Positions 47,016 to 57,384 of a stretch of DNA of 64,000 nt are shown in pieces (position 1 is the stretch's first letter; each line of letters starts with the position of its first letter). Origin of the DNA: Kitasatospora terrestris (lineage in GTDB: Bacteria > Actinomycetota > Actinomycetes > Streptomycetales > Streptomycetaceae); contig NZ_BAABIS010000001.1 in the NCBI RefSeq assembly GCF_039542905.1, forward strand, positions 4,774,001 through 4,838,000. The letters run 5' to 3'. The notes under the pieces are model-generated. The model was not told where the DNA came from. It saw only the letters and a list, made by a program, of their open reading frames with translations, and did no database searches. Position numbers and translations under genes: made by a program.

Positions 47016-47611
47016 CCGGCGGAGGGCAGGCGGCGCAGGCCCGTCGGGGTGACCACGGCGTCCACCGGGAGGTCGTGGTCCTCGGCGGGCACCCGGTCGA
47101 CCAGTTCGTGCTCGTACAGCAGGGTGGCCAGCAGCGGGCGGGCGCCGGCCCGGGCGAGGCGGGCCAGCACCCGGTCGTAGGAGCCCCCGCCGCGGCCGAG
47201 CCGGATGCCCCGGCCGTCCACCGCCAGGCCCGGCAGCAGCACCGCGGCGGCCCCGCACACCGCCTCCGGGCCCAGCCGCGGCCCGGTCGGCTCCAGCAGC
47301 CCGCGGGCGGCCGGCGCCAGCTCCCCGGCGCCCGCGTACTCGGCCCAGTCCAGGTCGTTGTCCGGCAGCAGCACGGGCAGCAGCACCCGCACCCCGCGCC
47401 CGCGCAGCTCGTCCAGCAGCGGGCGGGTGCCCGGCTCGCCGCCCACCGACACGTACGCCGCCACCACCGCGCCCGGCGCGGCCAGGCCCGCCGCGTGCCC
47501 GGCCAGCGCGGCCGCCGCGGCCGCCCGCTCCTCCGGGCCCAGTGCCCGCCTCCGCTCCAGCAGCCGTGACCTCAGGGCCGCCTTGTCGTTGGGCAATGGA
47601 TTGGCAGTCAC
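47012..47611 (-). CDS. 5-formyltetrahydrofolate cyclo-ligase
   Basis: Converts 5-formyl-THF to 5,10-methenyl-THF using ATP, 199 residues. Family motifs: N-terminal NDKAALRSRLLERRRAL, the VAAYVSVGGEPGTRPLLDELRGRG region, and LGRGGGSYDRVLARL with the ATP-binding Gly-rich loop near the end. GTG 47611 is chosen since the frame to 47659 lacks family similarity. 62 bases separate it from the divergent GGDEF gene. Confidence 0.9.
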   Translation of the reverse strand: MTANPLPNDKAALRSRLLERRRALGPEERAAAAAALAGHAAGLAAPGAVVAAYVSVGGEPGTRPLLDELRGRGVRVLLPVLLPDNDLDWAEYAGAGELAPAARGLLEPTGPRLGPEAVCGAAAVLLPGLAVDGRGIRLGRGGGSYDRVLARLARAGARPLLATLLYEHELVDRVPAEDHDLPVDAVVTPTGLRRLPSAG

Positions 47612-47641
47612 CGGAAACTCCCCTGCTCGCCGTCGATGGTG

Positions 47642-47660
47642 CTGACACGAGCCTGACACG
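47642..47660. promoter_or_regulatory. Direct repeat in the divergent 5-FCL/GGDEF region
   Basis: CTGACACG at 47642-47649 and 47653-47660, an exact repeat on an 11-base period immediately before the ribosome site of the GGDEF gene; possible operator. Confidence 0.3.
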
Positions 47661-47673
47661 CGGAGGCCGCGCT

Positions 47674-48489
47674 ATGTCCACCCCGCTCCTGGTCCAGGCG
47701 TTCGCCGGGCTCAGCGCGCCCGCGCTGGTCGCCGCGGGCTGGTACGGACTGCGGCTGCGCCGCACCGTGGCGGCCGCGCGCACCCGGGAGGCCGGGCTGC
47801 AGGAACGGATCTGCGAGCTGGAGCAGGAGCGCGACGAGCTCCGGCGCACCGCCTCCTGCGACCCGCTCACCGGCGTCTGGAACTACCGCCACCTGCAGAT
47901 CACCCTGGACCGCGAGATCGAGCGGTCCCGCCGCGCCGAGGCGGCCGCCGCCGAACCCCGCCCGCTCGCGGTGCTGATGCTGCAGATCGCCGGCTTCGAC
48001 GCGGTGGTCGCCGAGCACGGCCGCACCCGGGCCGGCGCCGTGCTGCGCGACCTCGCCCAGCGGCTCGGCCTGGAGATCCGCCGCTCCGACACCCTCGGCC
48101 GGTACGGCGGCGAGGAATTCCTGGTGCTGCTGCCCGACACCGGGGTCGAGGGCGCCGTGCAGGTCGCCGAACGGCTGTGCTGGACGGTCCGCCGCCACCG
48201 GCTGCTCAACTGGACGCCGGCCACCCCCGCCGAGCCCGACCCCGGCGCCCGCAGCGGCCTCACCGCCGCCATCGGCGTCGCCGTGCTGCCCCGCGACGGC
48301 TCGCACGCCGCCCCGCTGCTGCGCGCCGCCGACCGGGCCCTCGCCGCCGCCCGCGCCGAGGGCGGCGACTGCTGGCGCGGAGCCCTCAACCGCGCGGAAA
48401 ATCCGCCGCAGAAGCCCGGTAGGGTGTCAGGCGGTCTCTCACAGCCGCTTCACTCCGCTCTCAGCCAGGCGGAAACCATGCCTCAGTAA
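47674..48489 (+). CDS. GGDEF diguanylate cyclase
   Basis: Synthesises the second messenger c-di-GMP from two GTP. 271 residues: one N-terminal membrane helix (about residues 4-22), a short coiled linker (LQERICELEQERDELRR), then the GGDEF domain with DPLTGVWNYRH and the active-site RYGGEEF. The inhibitory I-site RxxD (RRSD) is five residues before it, so product inhibition is expected. ATG 47674 follows GGAGGCCGCGCT. No sensor domain is present. galU follows 9 bases after the stop, so the two may be cotranscribed. Confidence 0.92.
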   Translation: MSTPLLVQAFAGLSAPALVAAGWYGLRLRRTVAAARTREAGLQERICELEQERDELRRTASCDPLTGVWNYRHLQITLDREIERSRRAEAAAAEPRPLAVLMLQIAGFDAVVAEHGRTRAGAVLRDLAQRLGLEIRRSDTLGRYGGEEFLVLLPDTGVEGAVQVAERLCWTVRRHRLLNWTPATPAEPDPGARSGLTAAIGVAVLPRDGSHAAPLLRAADRALAAARAEGGDCWRGALNRAENPPQKPGRVSGGLSQPLHSALSQAETMPQ

Positions 48490-48498
48490 GGTCAACGC

Positions 48499-49419
48499 AT
48501 GACGAAGACGAACGCCCGCACCCCTGTCACCAAGGCCGTCGTCCCGGCCGCCGGCCTCGGGACCCGCTTCCTCCCGGCGACCAAGGCGACCCCCAAGGAG
48601 ATGCTGCCGGTCGTCGACAAGCCGGCCATCCAGTACGTCGTCGAGGAGGCCGCCGCCGCCGGGCTCTCCGACATACTGATGGTCACCGGCCGCAACAAGC
48701 GGGCCCTGGAGGACCACTTCGACCGGGCGTACGAGCTGGAGGAGCTGCTCACCCGCAAGGGTGACCACGACCGCCTCCGCCGGGTGCAGGAGTCCGTCCA
48801 GCTGGCCAACATGCACTACGTCCGCCAGGGCGACCCCAAGGGCCTCGGCCACGCCGTCTCGGTCGCCGAGCAGCACGTCGCCGGCCAGCCCTTCGCGGTC
48901 CTGCTCGGCGACGACCTGATCGACCCGCGCGACCCGCTGCTCTCCCGCATGATCGAGGTCCAGCAGGAGCTCGGCGGCTCGGTCGTCGCGCTGATGGAGG
49001 TCGACCCCGCGCAGATCCACCTCTACGGCTGCGCCGCGGTCAAGCCCAACGGCCTCGGCGAGGACGTCTTCCGGATCACCGACCTGGTCGAGAAGCCGGA
49101 CACCGCCGACGCACCGTCCAACTACGCCGTCATCGGCCGGTACGTGCTCGACCCGGCCGTCTTCGACGTGCTGCGCGAGACCGAGCCCGGCCGCGGCGGC
49201 GAGATCCAGCTGACCGACGCGCTGCGCGAGCTCGCCACCCGCGACGAGGACGCCGGCGGCCCCGTCCACGGCGTGCTCTTCAAGGGTCGCCGCTACGACA
49301 CGGGCGACCGCGCCGACTACCTTCGCGCTATCGTCCGACTGGCGTGCGAGCGTGAGGACCTGGGCCCGGAGTTCCGGAGCTGGCTCACGCAGTTCGTCGC
49401 CGGCGAGATGCAGGGCTGA
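48499..49419 (+). CDS. galU: UTP-glucose-1-phosphate uridylyltransferase
   Basis: Makes UDP-glucose for trehalose, glycolipids and cell-wall polysaccharide. 306 residues. The nucleotide-binding start VVPAAGLGTRFLPATKATPKEMLPVVDKP, then LGDDLID (metal and nucleotide) and VEKPD are diagnostic. The ATG follows AAGGTCAACGC, 9 bases after the GGDEF gene; the stop is 24 bases before glp, so the region from the cyclase may be one long transcription unit. Confidence 0.96.
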   Translation: MTKTNARTPVTKAVVPAAGLGTRFLPATKATPKEMLPVVDKPAIQYVVEEAAAAGLSDILMVTGRNKRALEDHFDRAYELEELLTRKGDHDRLRRVQESVQLANMHYVRQGDPKGLGHAVSVAEQHVAGQPFAVLLGDDLIDPRDPLLSRMIEVQQELGGSVVALMEVDPAQIHLYGCAAVKPNGLGEDVFRITDLVEKPDTADAPSNYAVIGRYVLDPAVFDVLRETEPGRGGEIQLTDALRELATRDEDAGGPVHGVLFKGRRYDTGDRADYLRAIVRLACEREDLGPEFRSWLTQFVAGEMQG

Positions 49420-49443
49420 CCCACGACGAAGGCGAGTGAGGCG

Positions 49444-50760
49444 ATGACCGGGACCACCGACAGCTGCTGCGAGGGCACCCCGGCCCCGGCGTCGCCCCGC
49501 TACTGGACCGTCGACGAGCACCTCGCCGACGTCCTCGCCGCGGTCGGCCCGCTGCCCGCGATCGAGCTCCAGCTGCTCGACGCCCAGGGCTGCCGGCTCG
49601 CCGAGGACGTGGCCGCCGGCGTCGACCTGCCGCCCTTCGACAACAGCTCGATGGACGGCTACGCGGTCCGCACCGCCGACACCGCCCGCGCCACCGAGGA
49701 GTACCCCTCGGTGCTCGCGGTGGTCGGCGACATCGCCGCCGGCGCAGGCGACCTCCCCAAGGTCGGCCCCGGGCAGGCCGCCCGGATCATGACCGGAGCC
49801 CCGCTGCCCCCCGGCGCCGAGGCCGTCGCCCCGGTCGAGTGGACCGACGGCGGCACCGGCACCGGCCGGGCCGCCGACTCGATGGGCGCCGCCTCCGGCA
49901 CCGGCACCGGCGACGAGGTGCGGGTGCTGCGACCGGTCTCCGAGGGCGCCCACATCCGCCGCCGCGGCAGCGACATCACCGCGGGCGAGCAGGTGCTGGA
50001 GGCCGGAACCGTGCTCGGCCCCACCCAGCTCGGCCTGCTCGCCGCGATCGGCCGCGGCACCGTCCGGGTGCGGCCCCGCCCGCGCGTGGTCGTGCTCTCC
50101 ACCGGCAGCGAACTGGTCCGGCCCGGCGACCCGATCGGCCCCGGCCAGATCTCCGACTCCAACTCCTTCACCCTCACCGCCGCCGCCCGCGACGCCGGCG
50201 CCATCGCCTACCGGGTCGGCGGCGTCCCCGACGACGCGGCCACCCTGCGCGCCGTGCTGGAGGACCAGCTCGGCCGCGCCGACCTGATCGTCACCAGCGG
50301 CGGCGTCAGCGTCGGCGCGTACGACGTGGTCAAGGAGGTCTTCGAGTCCTACGGCGGCGTCGACTTCCGGCGGCTGCGGATGCAGCCCGGCAAGCCGCAG
50401 GGCTTCGGGCGGCTCGGCGGCACCGGCGGCGTCCCGCTGCTCGCCCTGCCCGGCAACCCGGTCAGCTCGTACATCTCCTTCGAGCTCTTCGTCCGCCCGG
50501 TGATCCGCACCATGCTCGGCGCCCCCGACGTGCACCGCCCGGTGGTCCGGGCCACCTGCACCGCCGCGCTGCGCTCGCCCGCCGGGCGCCGGCAGTTCCT
50601 GCGCGGCCGGTACGCGGACGGCACGGTGTCCCCGGTCGGCGGCGAGGGCTCCCACCTGGTCGGCGCGCTCGCCCGGGCCAACTGCCTGATCACCGTCCCC
50701 GAGGAGACCACCTCGCTCGACGCGGGCACCGTCCTCGATGTGGTCCTTCTCACGGACTGA
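49444..50760 (+). CDS. glp: MoeA-like divisome protein Glp (molybdotransferase family)
   Basis: MoeA/gephyrin fold, 438 residues. PPFDNSSMDGYAVR, TGAPLPPGAEAV, STGSELVRPGDPIGPGQISDSNS, SGGVSVGAYDVVKE and LALPGNPVSSYISFELFVRP trace the MoeA domains. In corynebacteria and streptomycetes the copy next to galU and sepX acts in cell division as Glp, with its membrane partner GlpR/SepX. Here sepX lies four genes down, which supports that role; a molybdenum-insertion role cannot be excluded as moaC and mogA follow. A Gly/Thr-rich insert (~136-155) is specific. Confidence 0.85.
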   Translation: MTGTTDSCCEGTPAPASPRYWTVDEHLADVLAAVGPLPAIELQLLDAQGCRLAEDVAAGVDLPPFDNSSMDGYAVRTADTARATEEYPSVLAVVGDIAAGAGDLPKVGPGQAARIMTGAPLPPGAEAVAPVEWTDGGTGTGRAADSMGAASGTGTGDEVRVLRPVSEGAHIRRRGSDITAGEQVLEAGTVLGPTQLGLLAAIGRGTVRVRPRPRVVVLSTGSELVRPGDPIGPGQISDSNSFTLTAAARDAGAIAYRVGGVPDDAATLRAVLEDQLGRADLIVTSGGVSVGAYDVVKEVFESYGGVDFRRLRMQPGKPQGFGRLGGTGGVPLLALPGNPVSSYISFELFVRPVIRTMLGAPDVHRPVVRATCTAALRSPAGRRQFLRGRYADGTVSPVGGEGSHLVGALARANCLITVPEETTSLDAGTVLDVVLLTD

Positions 50761-50817
50761 CCGGGTCGGGGCTGTACGGTAGCGCGGTATTCGACCCGCG
50801 CTGCATGGAGCCACCCC

Positions 50818-51309
50818 GTGACCGACACACCCCCCGGCGACCGCCTCACCCACGTCGACGACACCGGCGCCGCCCGCATGGTCGACGTCTCCGAGAAGGC
50901 CACCACCGTGCGCACCGCGGTCGCCGCCGGGCGGGTCCGGGTCTCGGCGCGCGTCGTCGAACTGCTGCGCGGCGAGGGCGTCCCCAAGGGCGACGCCCTC
51001 GCGGTCGCCCGGATCGCCGGGATCATGGGCGCCAAGAAGACCCCCGACCTGATCCCGCTCTGCCACCCGATCGCCATCTCCGGCGTCAAGGTCGACCTCG
51101 CGGTCACCGACGAGGCCGTCGAGATCACCGCCACCGTGCGGACCGCCGACCGCACCGGCGTCGAGATGGAGGCGCTCACCGCCGTGGCCGTCGCCGGCCT
51201 CACCGTCGTCGACATGGTCAAGGCCGTCGACAAGGCGGCGAGCATCGAGGACGTCCGGGTGCTCACCAAGACCGGCGGCAAGAGCGGCGACTGGCAGCGG
51301 GAGGCGTGA
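50818..51309 (+). CDS. moaC: Cyclic pyranopterin monophosphate synthase
   Basis: Second step of molybdopterin synthesis, 163 residues. [37 protein letters not shown] and [26 protein letters not shown] are the MoaC core, with the catalytic Lys and His in view. The GTG start follows ATGGAGCCACCCC. The stop overlaps the mogA ATG by one base (TGATG). moaA, the first-step enzyme, is not in the window. Confidence 0.95.
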   Translation: MTDTPPGDRLTHVDDTGAARMVDVSEKATTVRTAVAAGRVRVSARVVELLRGEGVPKGDALAVARIAGIMGAKKTPDLIPLCHPIAISGVKVDLAVTDEAVEITATVRTADRTGVEMEALTAVAVAGLTVVDMVKAVDKAASIEDVRVLTKTGGKSGDWQREA

Positions 51310-51821
51310 TGCGCGCGCTCGCCGTCACCGTCTCCAACCGGGCCTCCGCCGGCGTCTACCAGGACAAGGGCGGCCCGCTGCTGGTCGCCGGCCTGCGCGG
51401 GATGGGCTTCACCGTCGACGGCCCCCGGGTCGTCCCGGACGGCGCCCCCGTCGAGGAGGCGCTGCGCGAGGCCGTCGCCGCCGGGTACGACGTCGTCCTC
51501 ACCACCGGCGGCACCGGGATCTCCCCCATGGACCTCACCCCCGAGATGACCGCCCGGGTCATCGACCGGCAGATCCCCGGCATCGCCGAGGCCGTCCGGG
51601 CGTACGGCCGCGACAAGGTGCCCACCGCCGCCCTGTCGCGCGGCCTCGCCGGCCTCGCCGGACGTACCCTGATCGTCAACCTGCCCGGGTCCACCGGCGG
51701 CGTCAAGGACGGCCTGGCGGTCCTCGAACCGCTGCTCGCCCACGCCGTCGACCAGCTCGGCGGCGGCGACCACCCGCGCCCGGCCGACGGAGCCGGGGCG
51801 GACGAGGGGAGTACGAGCTGA
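51309..51821 (+). CDS. mogA: Molybdopterin adenylyltransferase (MogA/MoaB family)
   Basis: Adenylates molybdopterin before metal insertion, 170 residues. AVTVSNRASAGVYQDKGGPLLVAGL, VLTTGGTGISPMDLTPE (TGGTG loop) and LIVNLPGSTGGVKDGLAVLEPLL are diagnostic. ATG 51309 shares one base with the moaC stop. The last codons overlap a downstream GNAT gene whose start appears to be CTG (CTGA overlap). Confidence 0.93.
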   Translation: MRALAVTVSNRASAGVYQDKGGPLLVAGLRGMGFTVDGPRVVPDGAPVEEALREAVAAGYDVVLTTGGTGISPMDLTPEMTARVIDRQIPGIAEAVRAYGRDKVPTAALSRGLAGLAGRTLIVNLPGSTGGVKDGLAVLEPLLAHAVDQLGGGDHPRPADGAGADEGSTS

Positions 51822-52444
51822 ACGCCGGCTGGCCGGTCGATCTGCGCGAGGGCGACGTCGAGCTGCGCCCGATCCGGGCCCGCGACCAGCGCTCCTGGCA
51901 GGAGGTCAGCCGGCGCAACCGCGACTGGCTGCGGCGCTGGGAGGCCACCGTGCCGCCCGCCCCGGCCGGCCGGTCCGCCGCGCCGCGGCCCACCTACCGG
52001 CAGATGGTCCGCTACCTGCGCGGCGAGGCCGCCGCCGGCCGGATGCTCCCGTTCGTCGTCCTGCACCGCGGCACCCTGGTCGGCCAGCTCACCGTCGGCG
52101 GCATCACCTGGGGCTCCATGTGCTCCGCCAACGTCGGCTACTGGATCGACGAGGCCGTCGCCGGACTCGGCATCATGCCCACCGCCGTGGCCCTCGCCGT
52201 CGACCACTGCTTCCTCGACCTCGGACTCCACCGGATCGAGGTCTGCATCCGCCCCGAGAACCGGCCCAGCCGGCGCGTGGTCGAGAAGCTCGGCTTCCGC
52301 GAGGAGGGCCTGCGCCCCCGCTACCTCCACATCGACGGCGACTGGCGGGACCACCTGGTGTACGCGCTCACCGCCGAGGAGGTCCCGGAGGGGCTGATGC
52401 CGCGCTGGCGCGCCATCAGGAACCGCCGCCGACCGGTAAATTGA
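51818..52444 (+). CDS. GNAT N-acetyltransferase (RimJ-like), CTG start
   Basis: 208 residues. LREGDVELRPIRARDQRSWQEVSRRNRDWLRRWEA is the typical RimJ/L N-terminus; VGQLTVGGITWGSMCSANVGYWIDEAVAGLGIMPTAVALAVDH holds the acetyl-CoA loop region; LHRIEVCIRPENRPSRRVVEKLGFREEG ends the fold. These N-terminal residues lie before any ATG, GTG or TTG in frame: the first such codon is GTG 51950, inside the domain. CTG 51818, 6 bases after GAGGGGAG (51804-51811) and overlapping the mogA stop, is the most plausible start. Acceptor protein unknown. Confidence 0.85.
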   Translation: MNAGWPVDLREGDVELRPIRARDQRSWQEVSRRNRDWLRRWEATVPPAPAGRSAAPRPTYRQMVRYLRGEAAAGRMLPFVVLHRGTLVGQLTVGGITWGSMCSANVGYWIDEAVAGLGIMPTAVALAVDHCFLDLGLHRIEVCIRPENRPSRRVVEKLGFREEGLRPRYLHIDGDWRDHLVYALTAEEVPEGLMPRWRAIRNRRRPVN

Positions 52445-52465
52445 ATATCTGTTCGAAATAGATAT
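52445..52465. promoter_or_regulatory. AT-rich inverted repeat upstream of sepX
   Basis: ATATCT and AGATAT are 6-bp perfect arms with a 9-base spacer containing TTCGAA. They lie directly after the GNAT stop in a 150-base, unusually AT-rich intergenic stretch. Confidence 0.4.
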
Positions 52466-52581
52466 CAATATGGCATCGCGCCCGGGGCGAGCCGCCACAA
52501 ATACCGGCAAAATAGTCGGAGAATCAGCTTGATCGAACGACACGCCGCCCCAAATTGCTGCCAGCCCTTCCCCGGCGCCCG

Positions 52582-52587
52582 TACCGT
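52582..52587 (+). promoter_or_regulatory. -10 element for sepX (possibly leaderless)
   Basis: TACCGT lies 7 bases before the GTG start of sepX with no ribosome site between, suggesting a very short or absent leader. Confidence 0.4.
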
Positions 52588-52594
52588 GTGAAAC

Positions 52595-53749
52595 GTGAGC
52601 AGTAGCGGCCTTATCTACGCGGTCATCGTAGGGGCCTGGGCTGCCTATCTGGTGCCGATGTGGCTCCGCAGGCAGGACGAGCTCAACGAGTCCCGTCCGA
52701 CGGAACGCTTCAGCACCGCGATCCGCCTGCTGGCCGGACGGTCGGCCATGGAGCGGCGCGCGGCCCGAGCCCTCGACGACCAGCACCGCGACGACGACAG
52801 CGACCCCGCGTCCGCGGACGCGTCCGAACCCTCCGAGGCGGAGGAGCCGGGCGCGACCGAGGCGTCCCCCGCGCCGACCGGGCCGACCGCCGCGGCGGCG
52901 GGCCCCGACGCCGCGCCCGCGGCCGTGCCCGCGCCGCCGACCACCGGGGCGACCGGCACCGAGGCGTCCCGCGCCGACCGGTCCGCCGGAGCCGCCCGCG
53001 AGCCGCGGTCCGAACGGGAGGAGCGGGCCGAACGGGCCGAACGCGCCGCCCGGCAGGACGAGCACCGGCAGTCCGCCGAGCGCCGCGCCCGGCTGCTCGC
53101 CCGCCGCCGCCGTATGGTCACCCTGCTGTTCGTCGCCTTCGCGCTCGGCGCGATCGTCGCGGCGGTGGCCGGGATCGCCTTCATCTGGGTGCCCGCGCTC
53201 CCCGCCGTCCTGCTCACCGCCTACATCGGCCACCTGCGCCGGCTGGAGCGCCAGCGGTACGAGGTCAAGCTCGACCGGGTCCGCGCCGCGCAGGCCGCCG
53301 AGCGGTTCCGCGCCCGCGCCCGGGAGCGGCAGGACGCCGAGCCCGCGACCGCCCGGGCCACCGCGGCCCCGGCCGCACCGGCCGACCCCGAGCCCGCCGG
53401 CCCCGCCGAGCCGGCCCGGCCGCACCTGCGGCTCGCCACCGAGCCCGAGCACCCGGCCTCGGCCGTCGCCGACGCCACCGAGCACGAGGAGTGGGTCGAC
53501 GGCATGCGCGAGCGCGCCGCCGCCGGCCCCGACTCCTGGGAGCCCGTCCCGGTCCCGCTGCCCACCTACGTGACCGCCCCGGTCGCCCCGCGGGTCACCC
53601 GCAACCTCGACCTCGGCGCGCCGGGCACCTGGGACTCCGGCCGCCAGGCTGCCGCGCCGGGCACCCAGCTCTTCGACCAGTACGCCGACCCGGCCCCGCC
53701 TCCGGCCGCAGAGGACTACGCGCCCCGCCCCCGCGCCGCCAACGAATGA
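52595..53749 (+). CDS. sepX: Divisome protein SepX (GlpR)
   Basis: Actinobacterial membrane protein of the cell-division machinery, partner of Glp; in Streptomyces it supports septation and Z-ring stability. 384 residues. The N-terminus SSGLIYAVIVGAWAAYLVPMWLRRQDELNESRPTERFSTAIR is the hallmark: one helix then a conserved basic/acidic segment. A disordered Ala/Pro/Glu-rich region follows, then a pair of helices near residues 175-212 (VTLLFVAFALGAIVAAVAGIAFIW, ALPAVLLTAYIGHLRRL), and a long Ala/Pro-rich cytosolic tail. Start GTG 52595 follows a 7-base gap after the -10, no ribosome site. The rest of the gene is probably monocistronic, ending in a hairpin. Confidence 0.9.
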   Translation: MSSSGLIYAVIVGAWAAYLVPMWLRRQDELNESRPTERFSTAIRLLAGRSAMERRAARALDDQHRDDDSDPASADASEPSEAEEPGATEASPAPTGPTAAAAGPDAAPAAVPAPPTTGATGTEASRADRSAGAAREPRSEREERAERAERAARQDEHRQSAERRARLLARRRRMVTLLFVAFALGAIVAAVAGIAFIWVPALPAVLLTAYIGHLRRLERQRYEVKLDRVRAAQAAERFRARARERQDAEPATARATAAPAAPADPEPAGPAEPARPHLRLATEPEHPASAVADATEHEEWVDGMRERAAAGPDSWEPVPVPLPTYVTAPVAPRVTRNLDLGAPGTWDSGRQAAAPGTQLFDQYADPAPPPAAEDYAPRPRAANE

Positions 53750-53755
53750 CCGCCC

Positions 53756-53791
53756 CGCCCCGCCCCGGACCACCGGTCCGACGGCGGGGCG
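53756..53791 (+). terminator. Terminator of sepX
   Basis: Two-part stem: 53756-53764 pairs with 53783-53791 and, after a small bulge, 53766-53771 with 53775-53780; 3-base loop. Seven bases after the stop. Confidence 0.65.
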
Positions 53792-53850
53792 ACCCGCGTC
53801 CGGTGGTGGTCACGGGCGGGTCCGCGGAGGTGATAGAGTTTCTTCTCGTT

Positions 53851-53926
<76 letters not shown>

Positions 53927-53932
53927 CAACGG

Positions 53933-53975
53933 GAAATCCCGCTCGGTCCACTGGACCGGGCGGGATTTCTGTTTT
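53933..53975 (+). terminator. Terminator after tRNA-Ala
   Basis: 17-base arms (53933-53949 with 53953-53969), one G-U pair, 3-base loop, followed by TGTTTT; a classical factor-independent terminator, rare in this GC-rich window. Confidence 0.9.
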
Positions 53976-54016
53976 CCCGACCGCCTGTCAGGCCGGTCCG
54001 GCGCGTCCGTCGGTGA

Positions 54017-56377
<2,361 letters not shown>

Positions 56378-56390
56378 GCCCGGGTACGGC

Positions 56391-56424
56391 ACCGGCCCGG
56401 GAGCACCCCTGCTCCCGGGCCGGT
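56391..56424. terminator. Terminator after geosmin synthase
   Basis: Perfect 15-bp stem (56391-56405 with 56410-56424) and a CCCC loop, between converging genes. Confidence 0.85.
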
Positions 56425-56437
56425 CGCGTGGCAGCCG

Positions 56438-57382
56438 TCAGTTGCGGTACGGGTCGTACGGCGCCGGGGCCGGCGGCTGGGGGGCCGGGGCGGCCTGGCG
56501 GGGGACCGGCGCGCCGGTGGGGCGGTGGCCGCGCGGGTGGCGGGTGAGGCGGTAGCCCGCGACACCGGCCAGCGCGGCGAGGGCGCCGCCGGCGATCGTC
56601 CACCACCAGCGGGTGTTCCAGCCGGAGAACAGGTCCGAGTACCAGTGGGACTCGGGCTCGGCCGGAGCCGCCGCGTGCGGGGCGCCGGCCGACGGGGCGG
56701 CGGACGCGCCGGCGGCCGGGGCGGAGGCGGCGGCGGTGGAGCCGGGGTTGACCGGCGGGACCAGCGGCGCCTTCAGCGAGCCGCCCTCGGGCTGCGCGTC
56801 GTCCGCGCCGCCCTTGGCGCCGACGTGCAGCTTCACCTGCGCGGCGAGGCCGAGGTCGGCCTGCGGCACGTCGCCCACCGAGAGCCGGACGTAGTACGTG
56901 CCCGGCAGCGGGTCGCCGGACCACGGTTCGGCCCAGGAACGGATCTGCCGCAGGGTGCAGGCGACCGTCACCGTGGCGGCGCTCTGCTCGGCGGTGGCGT
57001 TCTGCGGCCCGGCGGTGCAGGACTGCCGGCGGCGCAGGCCGTCGAACAGCTCCACCGTCCAGGTCTGCGCGCCGTGCCGGTCGGCGGACGGCGGGAGCTC
57101 CACGTCGACCCGGACGGTGTCGGTCTGCCCCTCCGAGGCGGCGAACGCCCAGTAGAGGTAGTCACCGGTGGAGGCGGCGACGGAGGCGTCCTGTCCGGGC
57201 GCCAGCGTGGTCGCGGTCAGGAAGCTGGTCCCGGCCGAGTTCAGCGGTGCCTTGGCCGCGGAGCCGCCGGAGGCGGAGGCCGAGGGGGACGGCGAGGGCG
57301 AGGCCGCGACGGCGGCCGGGGCGGTGAGCGCGGTCAGACCCAGCACCAGGGCGGGCAGGGCGGCGCGGATGGAAGTACGCAT
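56438..57382 (-). CDS. Secreted membrane-anchored protein, partner of vWA protein
   Basis: 314 residues, no recognised domain. A signal peptide (TSIRAALPALVLGLTALTAPAAVAAS), a Ser/Pro linker, then a globular extracytoplasmic part (YLYWAFAASEGQTDTVRVDVELPPSADRHGAQTWTVELFDG, YYVRLSVGDVPQADLGLAAQV) with two Cys that may bond. After a disordered Ala/Pro segment comes a C-terminal membrane helix (WWWTIAGGALAALAGVAGYRL) and a short Pro-rich cytosolic tail. The ATG lies 2 bases after the stop of the vWA gene, so the two are cotranslated. The beta-rich domain is pre-peptidase-like in places; role unknown. Confidence 0.75.
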   Translation of the reverse strand: MRTSIRAALPALVLGLTALTAPAAVAASPSPSPSASASGGSAAKAPLNSAGTSFLTATTLAPGQDASVAASTGDYLYWAFAASEGQTDTVRVDVELPPSADRHGAQTWTVELFDGLRRRQSCTAGPQNATAEQSAATVTVACTLRQIRSWAEPWSGDPLPGTYYVRLSVGDVPQADLGLAAQVKLHVGAKGGADDAQPEGGSLKAPLVPPVNPGSTAAASAPAAGASAAPSAGAPHAAAPAEPESHWYSDLFSGWNTRWWWTIAGGALAALAGVAGYRLTRHPRGHRPTGAPVPRQAAPAPQPPAPAPYDPYRN

Positions 57383-57384
57383 CG

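Noticed and set aside
42884-47569. 1561-residue + strand frame spanning antiporter and acylase genes
   Set aside because: Reads antisense through the antiporter and out of frame through the acylase; low-complexity residues throughout.
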